Shown piece by piece: positions 34,411-42,282 of a stretch of DNA of 64,000 nucleotides. This DNA is from Regnicoccus_A sp014224355. Its GTDB lineage: Bacteria; Cyanobacteriota; Cyanobacteriia; PCC-6307; Cyanobiaceae. The position numbers and the translations under genes were made by a program. Below the pieces are notes generated by a model. The model saw only the letters and a list, made by a program, of their open reading frames with translations, did no database searches and was not told where the DNA came from. The stretch is taken from assembly GCF_050920705.1 (NCBI RefSeq), contig NZ_CP154799.1, positions 682,001 to 746,000 on the forward strand. The letters are read 5' to 3'. The stretch's first letter is position 1; every line of letters begins with the position of its first letter.

Positions 34411-35318
34411 GCGCCTTTCGCCCCCGGCGCGCCCGATCGAGCCGACTACGCCCCGTGCGCCTGCTCAAGCTCGACGGCGTTTACCGCGCCGACAACATCG
34501 ACAGCCTGATCAGCCGCTGGAGGGAGCCGTACAGGCTGATGCTCTCGGTGCCATGGCCGGCCTTCCTGCTGCTGATCGCCATGGCCTACCTGGGCACGAA
34601 CGTGCTCTTCGCCCTGCTCTACCTGCTCGATCCCCGCGGCATCGGTGGTCTGCCCGAAGGGCAGGTGGCGGGCTTCAGCGACGCCTTTTTCTTCAGCGTC
34701 CAGACCCTGGGCTCGATCGGCTACGGCGTGCTCCATCCTGTTTCGCCGGTGGTGAACGGACTGGTCACCCTCCAGGCCTTCCTGAGCCTGGTGTTCACCG
34801 CCGTGACCACCGGCCTGGTGTTCGCCCGCTTCTCCCGCAGCAGGGCCGAGATCCGCTTCAGCCAGGTGGCCACGGTGCAGCCCTGGGATGGGATGCCCTG
34901 CCTCACGTTCCGCATCGCCAACGTGCATCACAACAACCTGGTGAGCGCCAAGGTGCAGGCCTACCTGGCCATCGATGAACGCAGCACCGAGGGCGAGACG
35001 ATGCGCCGCCTGCATCGGCTGGAGCTGGTGCGCGGCCAGGCTTTCCTGTTCCAGCTGATGTGGACCGTGATGCACCCGATCGGGCCGGAGAGTCCACTGC
35101 ATGGGCTGGGGCAGGCCCAGTTGCGGGAGGCCCACGGGGAGGTGCTGGTGGCCTTCGAGGGCATTGACGAGACGGTCCGCAGCCCGGTGTACAAACGGAC
35201 CACCTACGGCACCAGCCAGATCCGCTTCGACGAAACGTTCGTGGATATCGTCAGAGATGATCGCAGCGAGTTCCGCTGTCTTGATTTCAGCCACTTCAAC
35301 GACACCCGCCAACGCTGA
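34407..35318 (+). CDS. KirBac-type inward-rectifier potassium channel
   Basis: 303 residues. Slide helix and TM1 (about 43-74), pore helix and selectivity filter SVQTLGSIGYG (filter residues around 100-107, SIGYG instead of TIGYG), TM2 (about 117-141) ending in FARFSRSRAEIRFS, and a cytoplasmic immunoglobulin-like domain with LTFRIANVHHNNLVSAKVQAYL. KirBac channels conduct K+ and are closed by PIP2-like lipids or opened by anionic lipids depending on type. It lies within an operon with lipid transport proteins, which is suggestive. The translation start is coupled to the MlaD-like stop. Confidence 0.92.
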   Translation: MSAFRPRRARSSRLRPVRLLKLDGVYRADNIDSLISRWREPYRLMLSVPWPAFLLLIAMAYLGTNVLFALLYLLDPRGIGGLPEGQVAGFSDAFFFSVQTLGSIGYGVLHPVSPVVNGLVTLQAFLSLVFTAVTTGLVFARFSRSRAEIRFSQVATVQPWDGMPCLTFRIANVHHNNLVSAKVQAYLAIDERSTEGETMRRLHRLELVRGQAFLFQLMWTVMHPIGPESPLHGLGQAQLREAHGEVLVAFEGIDETVRSPVYKRTTYGTSQIRFDETFVDIVRDDRSEFRCLDFSHFNDTRQR

Positions 35319-35715
35319 GCCGGGGGTCATTCAACTGATCTACGACGGCGGCTGTCCTTTCTGCAGCAGCTTTGCCGCCATGGGAGAACTGCGCGGCGGC
35401 CTGCCCCAGCTGCGCATCATCGATGGCCGCGCCGACCATGGTCTCCGGCGGCAACTGAAGCGCCAGGGTTTCGATCTGGCCACGGGGGCGGTGCTGATCG
35501 AGGGGGACCACTGCTGGCACGGGGCTCAGGCGGTGCAGCGACTCTGCTCTCTGTTGAAGCCCAGCTCCGCCTTGCTGGGGCTGCTCAAGGCCGTGTTCGG
35601 CGAGGAGCGCCGCAGCCGCAGGCTCTACCCCCTGCTGCTGGCCGCCCGCCGCGGCGCCCTGGCGCTGCGGGGCCTGCCCCTCGATCCCGATGGCGCTGCC
35701 GGGCGTAGCCTCTGA
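35281..35715 (+). CDS. DCC-family thiol-disulfide oxidoreductase-like protein (second copy)
   Basis: 144 residues from a TTG at 35281; an ATG at 35257 is the alternative. QLIYDGGCPFCSSFAAMGEL carries the DxxCPxC redox motif, LRIIDGRADHGLRRQLKRQGFDL and GAVLIEGDHCWHGAQAVQRL follow. It overlaps the 3' end of the KirBac gene by about 38 bases in another frame, which makes co-translation likely. No start codon exists after the KirBac stop that would keep the motif, so the overlap is real. Function unknown beyond a predicted thioredoxin fold. Confidence 0.78.
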   Translation: MISATSTTPANAEPGVIQLIYDGGCPFCSSFAAMGELRGGLPQLRIIDGRADHGLRRQLKRQGFDLATGAVLIEGDHCWHGAQAVQRLCSLLKPSSALLGLLKAVFGEERRSRRLYPLLLAARRGALALRGLPLDPDGAAGRSL

Positions 35716-35734
35716 GGCCAGCGATCGCGGCGCC

Positions 35735-36184
35735 ATGAGCTATCTGCGCGAGATCATGGTCCGGCTGCGGGAGCGCTCCGGAGGCGGCGAATCCGGCCAC
35801 ACGCCGCCCACCGTTCCCTACGCCCCCCTGAGCGAGCGGGTGCTCGAGGGGCACCTCCAGAGCTACCGGGAGCACCTGCGGGCCTGCAGCGACGCCATGC
35901 TCCGCTACGAGTGGGCCTGGCTCGCTGACCATCTCGCCACCCTCCAGCTCTCGAGCGGCCAGGGGGCGATGCAGAAGGTGCTGGGGGGGCCGCAACGGGT
36001 GGCCGATCTGCTGGGGGAAACCCGCTCCTTCCAGGCTGAGCTGCGCCAGGAACTCGACCGACGGGACCTCGAGCCCGGCACCCGCACGGCACCGGTGGCC
36101 GCGCAGGAGCACGCCTGGGAACTGAGCAACCCGGCCATCCGCCTGGAGTGGGGCATCGAGCCGGCCGATCCCCTCCCGGGCTGA
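35735..36184 (+). CDS. Conserved hypothetical protein
   Basis: 149 residues from the ATG at 35735, 19 bases after the DCC gene. It is soluble and helical (YREHLRACSDAMLRYEWAWLADHLATLQL is the core), with no cysteines of note apart from one and no recognised domain. A run of seven G at 35973-35979 is read through in frame, which shows that not every such run in this region is damaged. The gene looks real from its codon use and spacing. I do not recognise the family. Confidence 0.6.
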   Translation: MSYLREIMVRLRERSGGGESGHTPPTVPYAPLSERVLEGHLQSYREHLRACSDAMLRYEWAWLADHLATLQLSSGQGAMQKVLGGPQRVADLLGETRSFQAELRQELDRRDLEPGTRTAPVAAQEHAWELSNPAIRLEWGIEPADPLPG

Positions 36185-36208
36185 GCGGAGGCTTCAGGTC
36201 AGCGCCCG

Positions 36209-37029
36209 ATGCCCGAGCTCGTCTTCGTTTACGGGAGCCTGAAGCGGGGGGGACCCAACCACCACTGGTTGAGGGGGGGCGCTTCCTCGGGCGACGGCGT
36301 CTGCACGGTGCCCGGCTGCACGACCTGGGCCCGTACCCGATGGCGGTGGCCGCCCCCGCTGAGCCGAAACCGGAAGCGGCGGCCCTGATCCATGGGGAGC
36401 TGTTCGCGCTGGAGGCCAGCGGCCTGGCTCGGCTCGATCAGCTCGAAGACGTCCCCCGCGAGTACCTCCGCCAGCGCTGGCGCCTGAGCGACGGGAGCCG
36501 GGCCTGGGTGTACCTGGGCCGCCGGGAGCAGGTGCTCGGCCTGCCGCTGGTGCCCTTCGGAGACTGGGGCAGCACGCCGGTGTTCAGCTACGGCTCCAAC
36601 CTCTGCCCGACCCAGCTGGGGCGCCGCTGTCCCGGCTGGGACGGCAGCGGACTGGTGGCGCGGCTGGAGGGGTGGCGCTGGCGGATCAACAAGCGGCGGC
36701 TGGGCCGCCCCCCGGGGGAGGGGGCCGCAGGCCTCGAGCCTGAACCCGGCGCCCACTGCTGGGGGGTGGTGCAGCACCACAGCCCGGGAGATCGGGCCAC
36801 GCTTGATCGCTGCGAAGGCGTGGCGATCGGTCATTACCAGCACCAGCGGGTCCTGGTCACCACCAGCGCAGGCGAGCACCTCGAGGCCCTCACCTACGTG
36901 CCCACACCCGCCTGGAGCGCCACGGGGCTGAGGGCCGGGGGCGACTACGCCCGGACCATCCTGCGCGGAGCTCGCCACTGGAACCTGCCGGACCTCTGGC
37001 TGGACGAACTGGAGTCGGTGTTGCGCTAG
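36209..37029 (+). pseudogene. Tandem gamma-glutamylcyclotransferase-like protein, frameshifted
   Basis: From the ATG at 36209 the frame reads MPELVFVYGSLKRGGPNHHW, the start of a YtfP/GGACT-type cyclotransferase. At a run of seven G (36273-36279) it shifts; the expected continuation RFLGRRRLHGARLHDLGPYP is one frame off and then stays open to 37029. A single extra G restores it. The second half (from about residue 125) contains FSYGSNL, the hallmark of another GGCT-type domain, so the intact protein would be a rare two-domain fusion. These enzymes release 5-oxoproline from gamma-glutamyl compounds. Probably a sequence error or a recent mutation. Confidence 0.8.
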
Positions 37030-37040
37030 GCCGCGCTGCG

Positions 37041-38051
37041 CTAAGCCGTGTTACGCCAGGCCAGCCGGCGGCCGCTGCCGGCCTCGAAGCACAGTTCCCG
37101 CTTCGGCAGCCAGCCCACGCGAGCACTCTCGGCCACCTCCAGCCGGGCGGGGCAGACCATCCGCCAGCGGCCGTGGGGCGTGTCCAGCTGCAACAGCTGG
37201 CTGGCACCCTGCCATTCGCGCACCAGCACCCTGGCCTCCAGGCCCCCCTCCTCCACCAGCTCCAGGTGCTCCGGGCGAATCGCCCTGATGCGTCCGGCCT
37301 CAGCAGGCAGCACGTTGATGCGGGGGCGACCGATGAAGCCCGCCACGAACAGGTTGGCTGGCTCCTGGTAAAGCTGGCGAGGGGTGCCGATCTGCTGCAG
37401 ACGTCCCTCGTGCAGCACGGCGATGCGGTCGGCCAGCCCCATGGCCTCCTGCTGATCGTGGGTCACGTAGACCACCGGCTGGGGGCCGCCGCAGAGCAGC
37501 AGGCGCAGCTCTGCGCGCAGATCCTCCCGCAACTGGGCATCGAGGTTGCTCATCGGCTCATCCAGCAGGTAGATCCGCGGTTGGCGCACCAGGGCGCGGG
37601 CCAGGGCCACCCGCTGCCGCTGGCCTCCGGAGAGCTCCGCAGGACGGCGCCGGCGCTGGGCCGTGAGCTGAAGCAGCTCCAGCACCGAGCTGATCTGCTG
37701 CTGGACCCGGTCGCGGGGCAGACCGCGCAGCTCCATCCCCAGCGAGAGGTTTCGCTCGACGCTGAGGTGTGGATAGAGGGCATAGCTCTGGAACACCATC
37801 CCCACCTCCCTGCGGCTGGGTGGCTGCTCCGTGATGTCGACACCATCGAGGTGGATGCTGCCGGCACTGGGACGATCCAACCCGGCGATCAGGCGCAGGA
37901 TGGTGGTCTTGCCGCAGCCGCTGGGGCCCAGCAGGGCCAGGCATTCCCCCGGCGCGACGCCGAGGTTGAGGTTGTCGAGCACAAGGTTGTTGCCGACCCT
38001 TCGCTCGAGACCCTCGAGCACGAGGCCCTGGGGCCGCTGGTCGCCGCTCAT
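37041..38051 (-). CDS. Sugar ABC importer ATP-binding protein (MalK/UgpC/GgtA type)
   Basis: 336 residues. Walker A GPSGCGKTT, Q-loop VFQSYALYPHLSVERN, signature LSGGQRQRVALARAL, Walker B IYLLDEPMSNLDAQLR and switch VTHDQQEAM, followed by a C-terminal TOBE/OB domain of about 100 residues. This layout is that of CUT1 carbohydrate importers. It overlaps the second permease by 4 bases and closes a four-gene cluster (binding protein, two permeases, ATPase), like the glucosylglycerol/sucrose/trehalose transporter GgtBCDA of cyanobacteria. The substrate assignment is inference. Confidence 0.9.
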   Translation of the reverse strand: MSGDQRPQGLVLEGLERRVGNNLVLDNLNLGVAPGECLALLGPSGCGKTTILRLIAGLDRPSAGSIHLDGVDITEQPPSRREVGMVFQSYALYPHLSVERNLSLGMELRGLPRDRVQQQISSVLELLQLTAQRRRRPAELSGGQRQRVALARALVRQPRIYLLDEPMSNLDAQLREDLRAELRLLLCGGPQPVVYVTHDQQEAMGLADRIAVLHEGRLQQIGTPRQLYQEPANLFVAGFIGRPRINVLPAEAGRIRAIRPEHLELVEEGGLEARVLVREWQGASQLLQLDTPHGRWRMVCPARLEVAESARVGWLPKRELCFEAGSGRRLAWRNTA

Positions 38052-38856
38052 TTGACGGCCCCCTGGGTGAGACCCGCCACGATCGGCTTCTGGAAGATCA
38101 CCACCAGGGCGAGCAGCGGCAGGCTGCCGAGCACGGTGGCCGCCGCGAAGGCGCCATAGGGAACGGTGTACACGGAGGATCCGGCGATACGGGCAATGGC
38201 GATGGGCAGGGTGAGCAGCTCCTGGCGGCTGATCCAGGTGAGGGCGATCGGGTACTCGTTCCAGCTGAACAGGAACACCAGCAACCCTGTGCTGGCGCTG
38301 GCGGGGGCGATCAGGGGCAGCAGCACCCAGCGCAGTCGCTGCCAGGTGTTGAGGCCCTCCAGCCGGGCCGACTCCTCCAGTTCAGGAGGCAGATCCCGGA
38401 AGGCCGCCCCCAGCAGCAGCACCGCCAGGGGCAGCGAGAGACCGGCATAGGGCAGGCTCAGAGCCAGCAGATGGTTGGCCAGTCCGAAGCGCCGGGCCAC
38501 CTCCAGCAGGGCCAGGAACAGCAGCACGTAGGGGAACACGGCGGCGGCGAGCAGCACACCGCTGATCACCGCCCTGGTCCCGGCCGGCTGGCGCTGGAGT
38601 CCGTAGGCACAGGGGATGGCCAGCGATAGGGTCAGAGCCGTGCTGGCCAGGCCCACCACCGTGCTGTTGAGCAGAAAGCGCCAGAAGGGGGGTCACCGGT
38701 GAGGATCTGGCGGTAGTTCTCCAGGGTCCAGCCCGCCAGGCCAGGCTGGGGGGTCACCAGGGCAGCCCCCGTGCGCAGGGAGGTGTACAGCTGCCAGACC
38801 AACGGCAACAGGCTCCAGAGGAGCACGAGCAGCACGGCCAGCCGTCGGAAGCGCAT
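38048..38856 (-). pseudogene. Sugar ABC importer permease 2 (MalG-like), frameshifted
   Basis: From the ATG at 38856 the frame encodes MRFRRLAVLLVLLWSLLPLV (first helix) and ENYRQILTGDPP, then breaks at about residue 54 in a run of six G on the plus strand (38687-38692). The expected FWRFLLNSTVVGLASTALTL continues one frame off to 38048 and includes the permease signature region (LPPELEESARLEGLNTWQRL, the EAA loop). One extra base restores a protein of about 269 residues with six helices. It overlaps both neighbours. Homopolymer undercall is the simplest explanation. Confidence 0.85.
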
Positions 38857-39712
38857 CAGGCTCTCCCCCCGCCAGCCAGCGCCGGCCCAGCAGCAGGGCG
38901 GTGGTGAGGCCCAGCAGCAGCAGGAACATGCCCAGCATCACGGTGGCGCTGTAGCCGAAATCAAGGAAACGCATCGCCGTGAGATAGGAGTAAAGCGCCA
39001 GGGTCTCGGTGCTGCCGGCCGGGCCACCACCGGTGAGAATCTGGACCAGATCGAAGACCCCCAGGGCCTGGGCCAGGCGGAACAACACAGCCAGAAAGGC
39101 ATAGGGCAGCAGCAGGGGCAGGGTGATCCGCCGCAGGGCCTGCCAGGGGCTGCCGCCGTCGAGGGCAAACGCCTCATAGAGATCCGAGGGGATGGTCTGC
39201 AACCCTGCCAGCAGCAGCAGGGCCACAAAGGGCGTGGTCTTCCAGACATCCGCCAGCACCACCACGAACCAGGTGCTGGCAGGGCTGCTCAGAAAAGGCA
39301 GAGCCGGCTGGCCCAGCGCCTGCACCAGGGCATTGATCGGACCGTAGGGATCGTTGAAGATCCAGCGCCAGCCCAGGGCCATCACGGCGGTGGGCAGGGC
39401 CCAGGGCAGCAGAGTGATGGTGCGTACGGCCGTGCGGCCGCGCCAGCGCTGATGCAGCAGCAGGGCCAGGGCCAGCCCCAGCAGCAGCTCCAGCGCCACC
39501 GACAGCCCTGCGAAGCGCAGGGTCTGAACGGTGTTCTGCCAGAAGCGCTCGTCCTCGATCAGACGCAACCAGTTGGCGCCGCCGTTGGGCACCGGCTGCA
39601 GGCCGGTGATCACCGAGTCGGCGTGGAAGCTGAGCCAGCCGTAACGCAGCAGCGGCACAGCGAAGACCAGCGCCAGCAGCAGCAGGGCGGGCAGCGTGAG
39701 CAGGAGGTTCAT
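38856..39712 (-). pseudogene. Sugar ABC importer permease 1 (MalF-like), frameshifted at the end
   Basis: From 39712, six helices and the EAA loop (SDLYEAFALDGGSPWQALRR) are intact. In a run of six C (plus strand 38865-38870) the frame shifts, so the literal reading frame runs on to 38693 with an unrelated tail of about 55 residues. Adding one base gives RWLAGG, two more residues and TGA at 38856-38858, which overlaps the ATG of the next permease as TGATG. That classic coupling argues the corrected frame is the real one (about 285 residues). The core transporter is complete either way. Confidence 0.85.
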
Positions 39713-41001
39713 GGCGTCGCCTCCACGGCGCTGGTTCCCACACCGCTGGCCCGCAACACCTGGTTGCTGAGCCTCTGGGCCCGCTCCATGGCCGCGGGGG
39801 CCTGACGCTCGCCGGTGATCACCTCGCTGAGCTGCCGCTGCAGGATGTCGCTGAGCTGGGCGTAGAGCGGGCTGAGCGGACGCAGCACGGTGTGATCAAG
39901 GGCCCGGCGCAACTCCGGCAGCACCGGGTTCGCCGCCACCAGCTCCGGATCCTCGAACAGGGCCGAGAGGGTGGGGGTGTAGCCCAGACGCCTGGCCAGG
40001 TCCTTCTGAACCTCCGGCGACGTGAGAGCCGCAATCACCAGCGCGGCCTCGCGGGGATGAGGGCTCTGGCTCACCAGGGAGAATCCCCAGCTGCCCTGGG
40101 TGGCGGCTGTGGCGCCCTCGGACGTGGCCACCATGGTGGTGACGCCCACCTTTCCTCTGACCTTGCTGCCGGGTTTCTGCAGCTCGGCCCAGGCATAGGG
40201 CCAGTTGCGCATCAGGGCGACATCCCCGGCCTCGAAGCTCTGCAGCGCCTCCGGTTCGGCGAAATTCGCCACCGCCCGGGGCGTGATGCCCCGATCGATC
40301 AGCTGGCGCAGCCAGGAGGCCGCGGCCACCCCACCCGGGTTTCCCAGCTCCACCCGATCGCCTGAGTCCGTGAGCCACTGCCCGCCGAAGGCCCGCAGCA
40401 CCTCGAGAAACACACAGCTCAGTCCCTCATACTGACGGCCCTGCCACACGTAGCCCCAGCGCACGCGCCCTGAGCGCTGCAACCGGCTGGCCGTGGCCAT
40501 CAGCTCATCGGGAGTGCGCGGTGGCGCCGCCATCAGATCGGTGCGCCAGTAGAGCAGCCCCATGTCGGCCACCAGGGGGATGCGCCAGAGGTGACCGTCG
40601 AAGCGGTTGCCCTCCTGGGCGCCCGGCACCACCCCTGCGAGGGCGTCCTCCCCCAGCAGGGGCTCCAGGGGCGCCAGCCAGCCGGCGGCGGCGTACTTCG
40701 GCGTCCAGGTGACATCCATCAGCAGCAGGTCGTAGGGGCTGTCCCCCAGCAGCAGACTGCTGATCGCCAGATCGGAGATGGATTCGGTCTCGAAGGGGCC
40801 CCTGTTCACCCTCAGTTCGATGTCCGGGTGGGTCCGGTTGAACGTGGCCACGATCGGCTCGGTGGCCTGAGCGAACGGCGCCGGCATCAACGCGGTGACG
40901 ATCACGGGCTGCCGCCGTTGCGCCCACAGCGCCCCGCCGGCGATCAACCCAACCAGCAGCAGAGCCAGGACCGCGTACCGCAGGGTGCTGCGCAGCCCCA
41001 T
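39709..41001 (-). CDS. Sugar ABC importer substrate-binding protein
   Basis: 430 residues from the ATG at 41001. Residues about 8-27 form a signal/anchor helix with no lipobox cysteine, so the protein may stay tethered by an uncleaved helix. The rest is a class D/CUT1 binding protein: FNRTHPDIELRVNRGPFETE, LLMDVTWTPKYAAAGWLAPL and MRNWPYAWAELQKPGSK are reminiscent of trehalose/maltose- and glucosylglycerol-binding proteins. First gene of the four-gene importer, overlapping permease 1 by 4 bases. Whether it serves compatible-solute recovery or sugar uptake is open. Confidence 0.87.
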   Translation of the reverse strand: MGLRSTLRYAVLALLLVGLIAGGALWAQRRQPVIVTALMPAPFAQATEPIVATFNRTHPDIELRVNRGPFETESISDLAISSLLLGDSPYDLLLMDVTWTPKYAAAGWLAPLEPLLGEDALAGVVPGAQEGNRFDGHLWRIPLVADMGLLYWRTDLMAAPPRTPDELMATASRLQRSGRVRWGYVWQGRQYEGLSCVFLEVLRAFGGQWLTDSGDRVELGNPGGVAAASWLRQLIDRGITPRAVANFAEPEALQSFEAGDVALMRNWPYAWAELQKPGSKVRGKVGVTTMVATSEGATAATQGSWGFSLVSQSPHPREAALVIAALTSPEVQKDLARRLGYTPTLSALFEDPELVAANPVLPELRRALDHTVLRPLSPLYAQLSDILQRQLSEVITGERQAPAAMERAQRLSNQVLRASGVGTSAVEATP

Positions 41002-41196
41002 GCCCGTCCTCCACCAACATCCTGGTAGCCGGGGAGCTCTCGGCACCTCGGCGGTTGGGTTCTGCCTTCTCAGGCCGAACTCGCGCTCACCTTACCGAGA
41101 GCCCGCCAGCAGGGCCTTCACTCACTTCCACCCTCGCCTGCGCTCGATAGAGTGAAGTTCCAAAGCCCGGGCAACACCGGTGCAGGACTGACCGCC

Positions 41197-41394
41197 ATGG
41201 CCCACACCACCCTGGAACCGCGCCAGCAGGCCCTGGTGCTCTCCCTGCGTCAACGGATGGCCGAAGCCCGAGCCTGCGGGGATGCCGACGCCCGCCATGC
41301 TCTGTTCCGCGAGGCGGTCTACCTCGGCATCCAGCCCAACCTTCTGGAACCTGAGCAGACCACGGCAGCACCTGAGCACACCAGCGGCCGCTGA
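41197..41394 (+). CDS. Small hypothetical protein
   Basis: 65 residues from the ATG at 41197 (in-frame ATG at 41152 adds 15). It is a short helical protein (RQQALVLSLRQRMAEARACG, then ALFREAVYLGIQPNLL) with a threonine/proline tail. No domain is recognised; the type is common among small conserved genes of picocyanobacteria. It lies 33 bases before the TIM-barrel gene and could be co-transcribed with it. Confidence 0.5.
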   Translation: MAHTTLEPRQQALVLSLRQRMAEARACGDADARHALFREAVYLGIQPNLLEPEQTTAAPEHTSGR

Positions 41395-41427
41395 ATCCTC
41401 TTCAAGCACAACCGCATGGGAGGGTCC

Positions 41428-42282
41428 ATGCAGACTCTGATCCTGCACAGCCTCTGGGGATTCCAGGGGGGACTGCAGGAGGCGATCCGCCAGTCACGCC
41501 ACAGCGGCTTCGAAGGTGTGGAGGCGAACCTCGACCATCCAGCCCTGGCAGGCGCTGATCCCGGCACGGTGATGGCTGAATTCACAGCCGCCGAGCTCAG
41601 CCTGATCGTGGAGCTGGTCACGGGCAACGGTTACGTGCCCGATCTCGCCATCACAGCCGCAGAGCATCTGGATCAACTGGCCGGCCAACTGGAGCGCACT
41701 CGCCGACTCGAGCCGCTGCTGATCACGGTGATCACCGGCAGCGACAGCTGGAGCTGGGCGGAGCAACAGTGGTTCTGGGATCGGGCGCTGGAGCTAGCCG
41801 CCGCGGCCCAGGCGCCGGTGACGTTCGAAACCCACCGTTCGCGCAGCCTGGCGACCCCCTGGCGCATTCAGGACTGGATCAGCCGCTACCCGGACCTGCG
41901 GCTCACCGCCGACCTCAGCCACTGGTGCGTGGCCTGCGAGCGACTGATGACCCCGGATCTGGCGCCGATCCAGGCGATGGCTGAGCGGGTGGACCACATC
42001 CACGCCCGGGTGGGGCATGCCCAGGGGCCCCAGGTGGGCCACCCGTTCGCACCCGAACACGCCGAGCCCCTGGCGGCCCACCGGGCCTGCTGGCAGCTGT
42101 TTCTCGATCGTGCCCGAGAGCGCGGCATGGAGCACATCACGCTCACCCCGGAATTCGGCCCCGACGGCTACCTGCCCACCCTTCCCTTCACGAACCAGCC
42201 CGTGGCCGATCTGCTGCAGATCAACACGGCCATGGCCGCCTGGCTCAGGCAGGAGCTGGTGGCGGCGGCTCCAGCTCCATGA
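41428..42282 (+). CDS. Sugar phosphate isomerase/epimerase-like TIM-barrel protein
   Basis: 284 residues from the ATG at 41428, favoured over the ATG at 41416 by the GGGAGG just before it. MQTLILHSLWGFQGGLQEAI, GFEGVEANLDH, VTFETHRSRSL, LRLTADLSHWCVACE and HIHARVGHAQGPQ outline a xylose-isomerase-like barrel with Glu/Asp/His metal ligands on strand ends. Members act on sugar phosphates, inosose or hydroxypyruvate; the substrate here is unknown. Its last 38 bases overlap the convergent Rieske gene. Confidence 0.78.
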   Translation: MQTLILHSLWGFQGGLQEAIRQSRHSGFEGVEANLDHPALAGADPGTVMAEFTAAELSLIVELVTGNGYVPDLAITAAEHLDQLAGQLERTRRLEPLLITVITGSDSWSWAEQQWFWDRALELAAAAQAPVTFETHRSRSLATPWRIQDWISRYPDLRLTADLSHWCVACERLMTPDLAPIQAMAERVDHIHARVGHAQGPQVGHPFAPEHAEPLAAHRACWQLFLDRARERGMEHITLTPEFGPDGYLPTLPFTNQPVADLLQINTAMAAWLRQELVAAAPAP

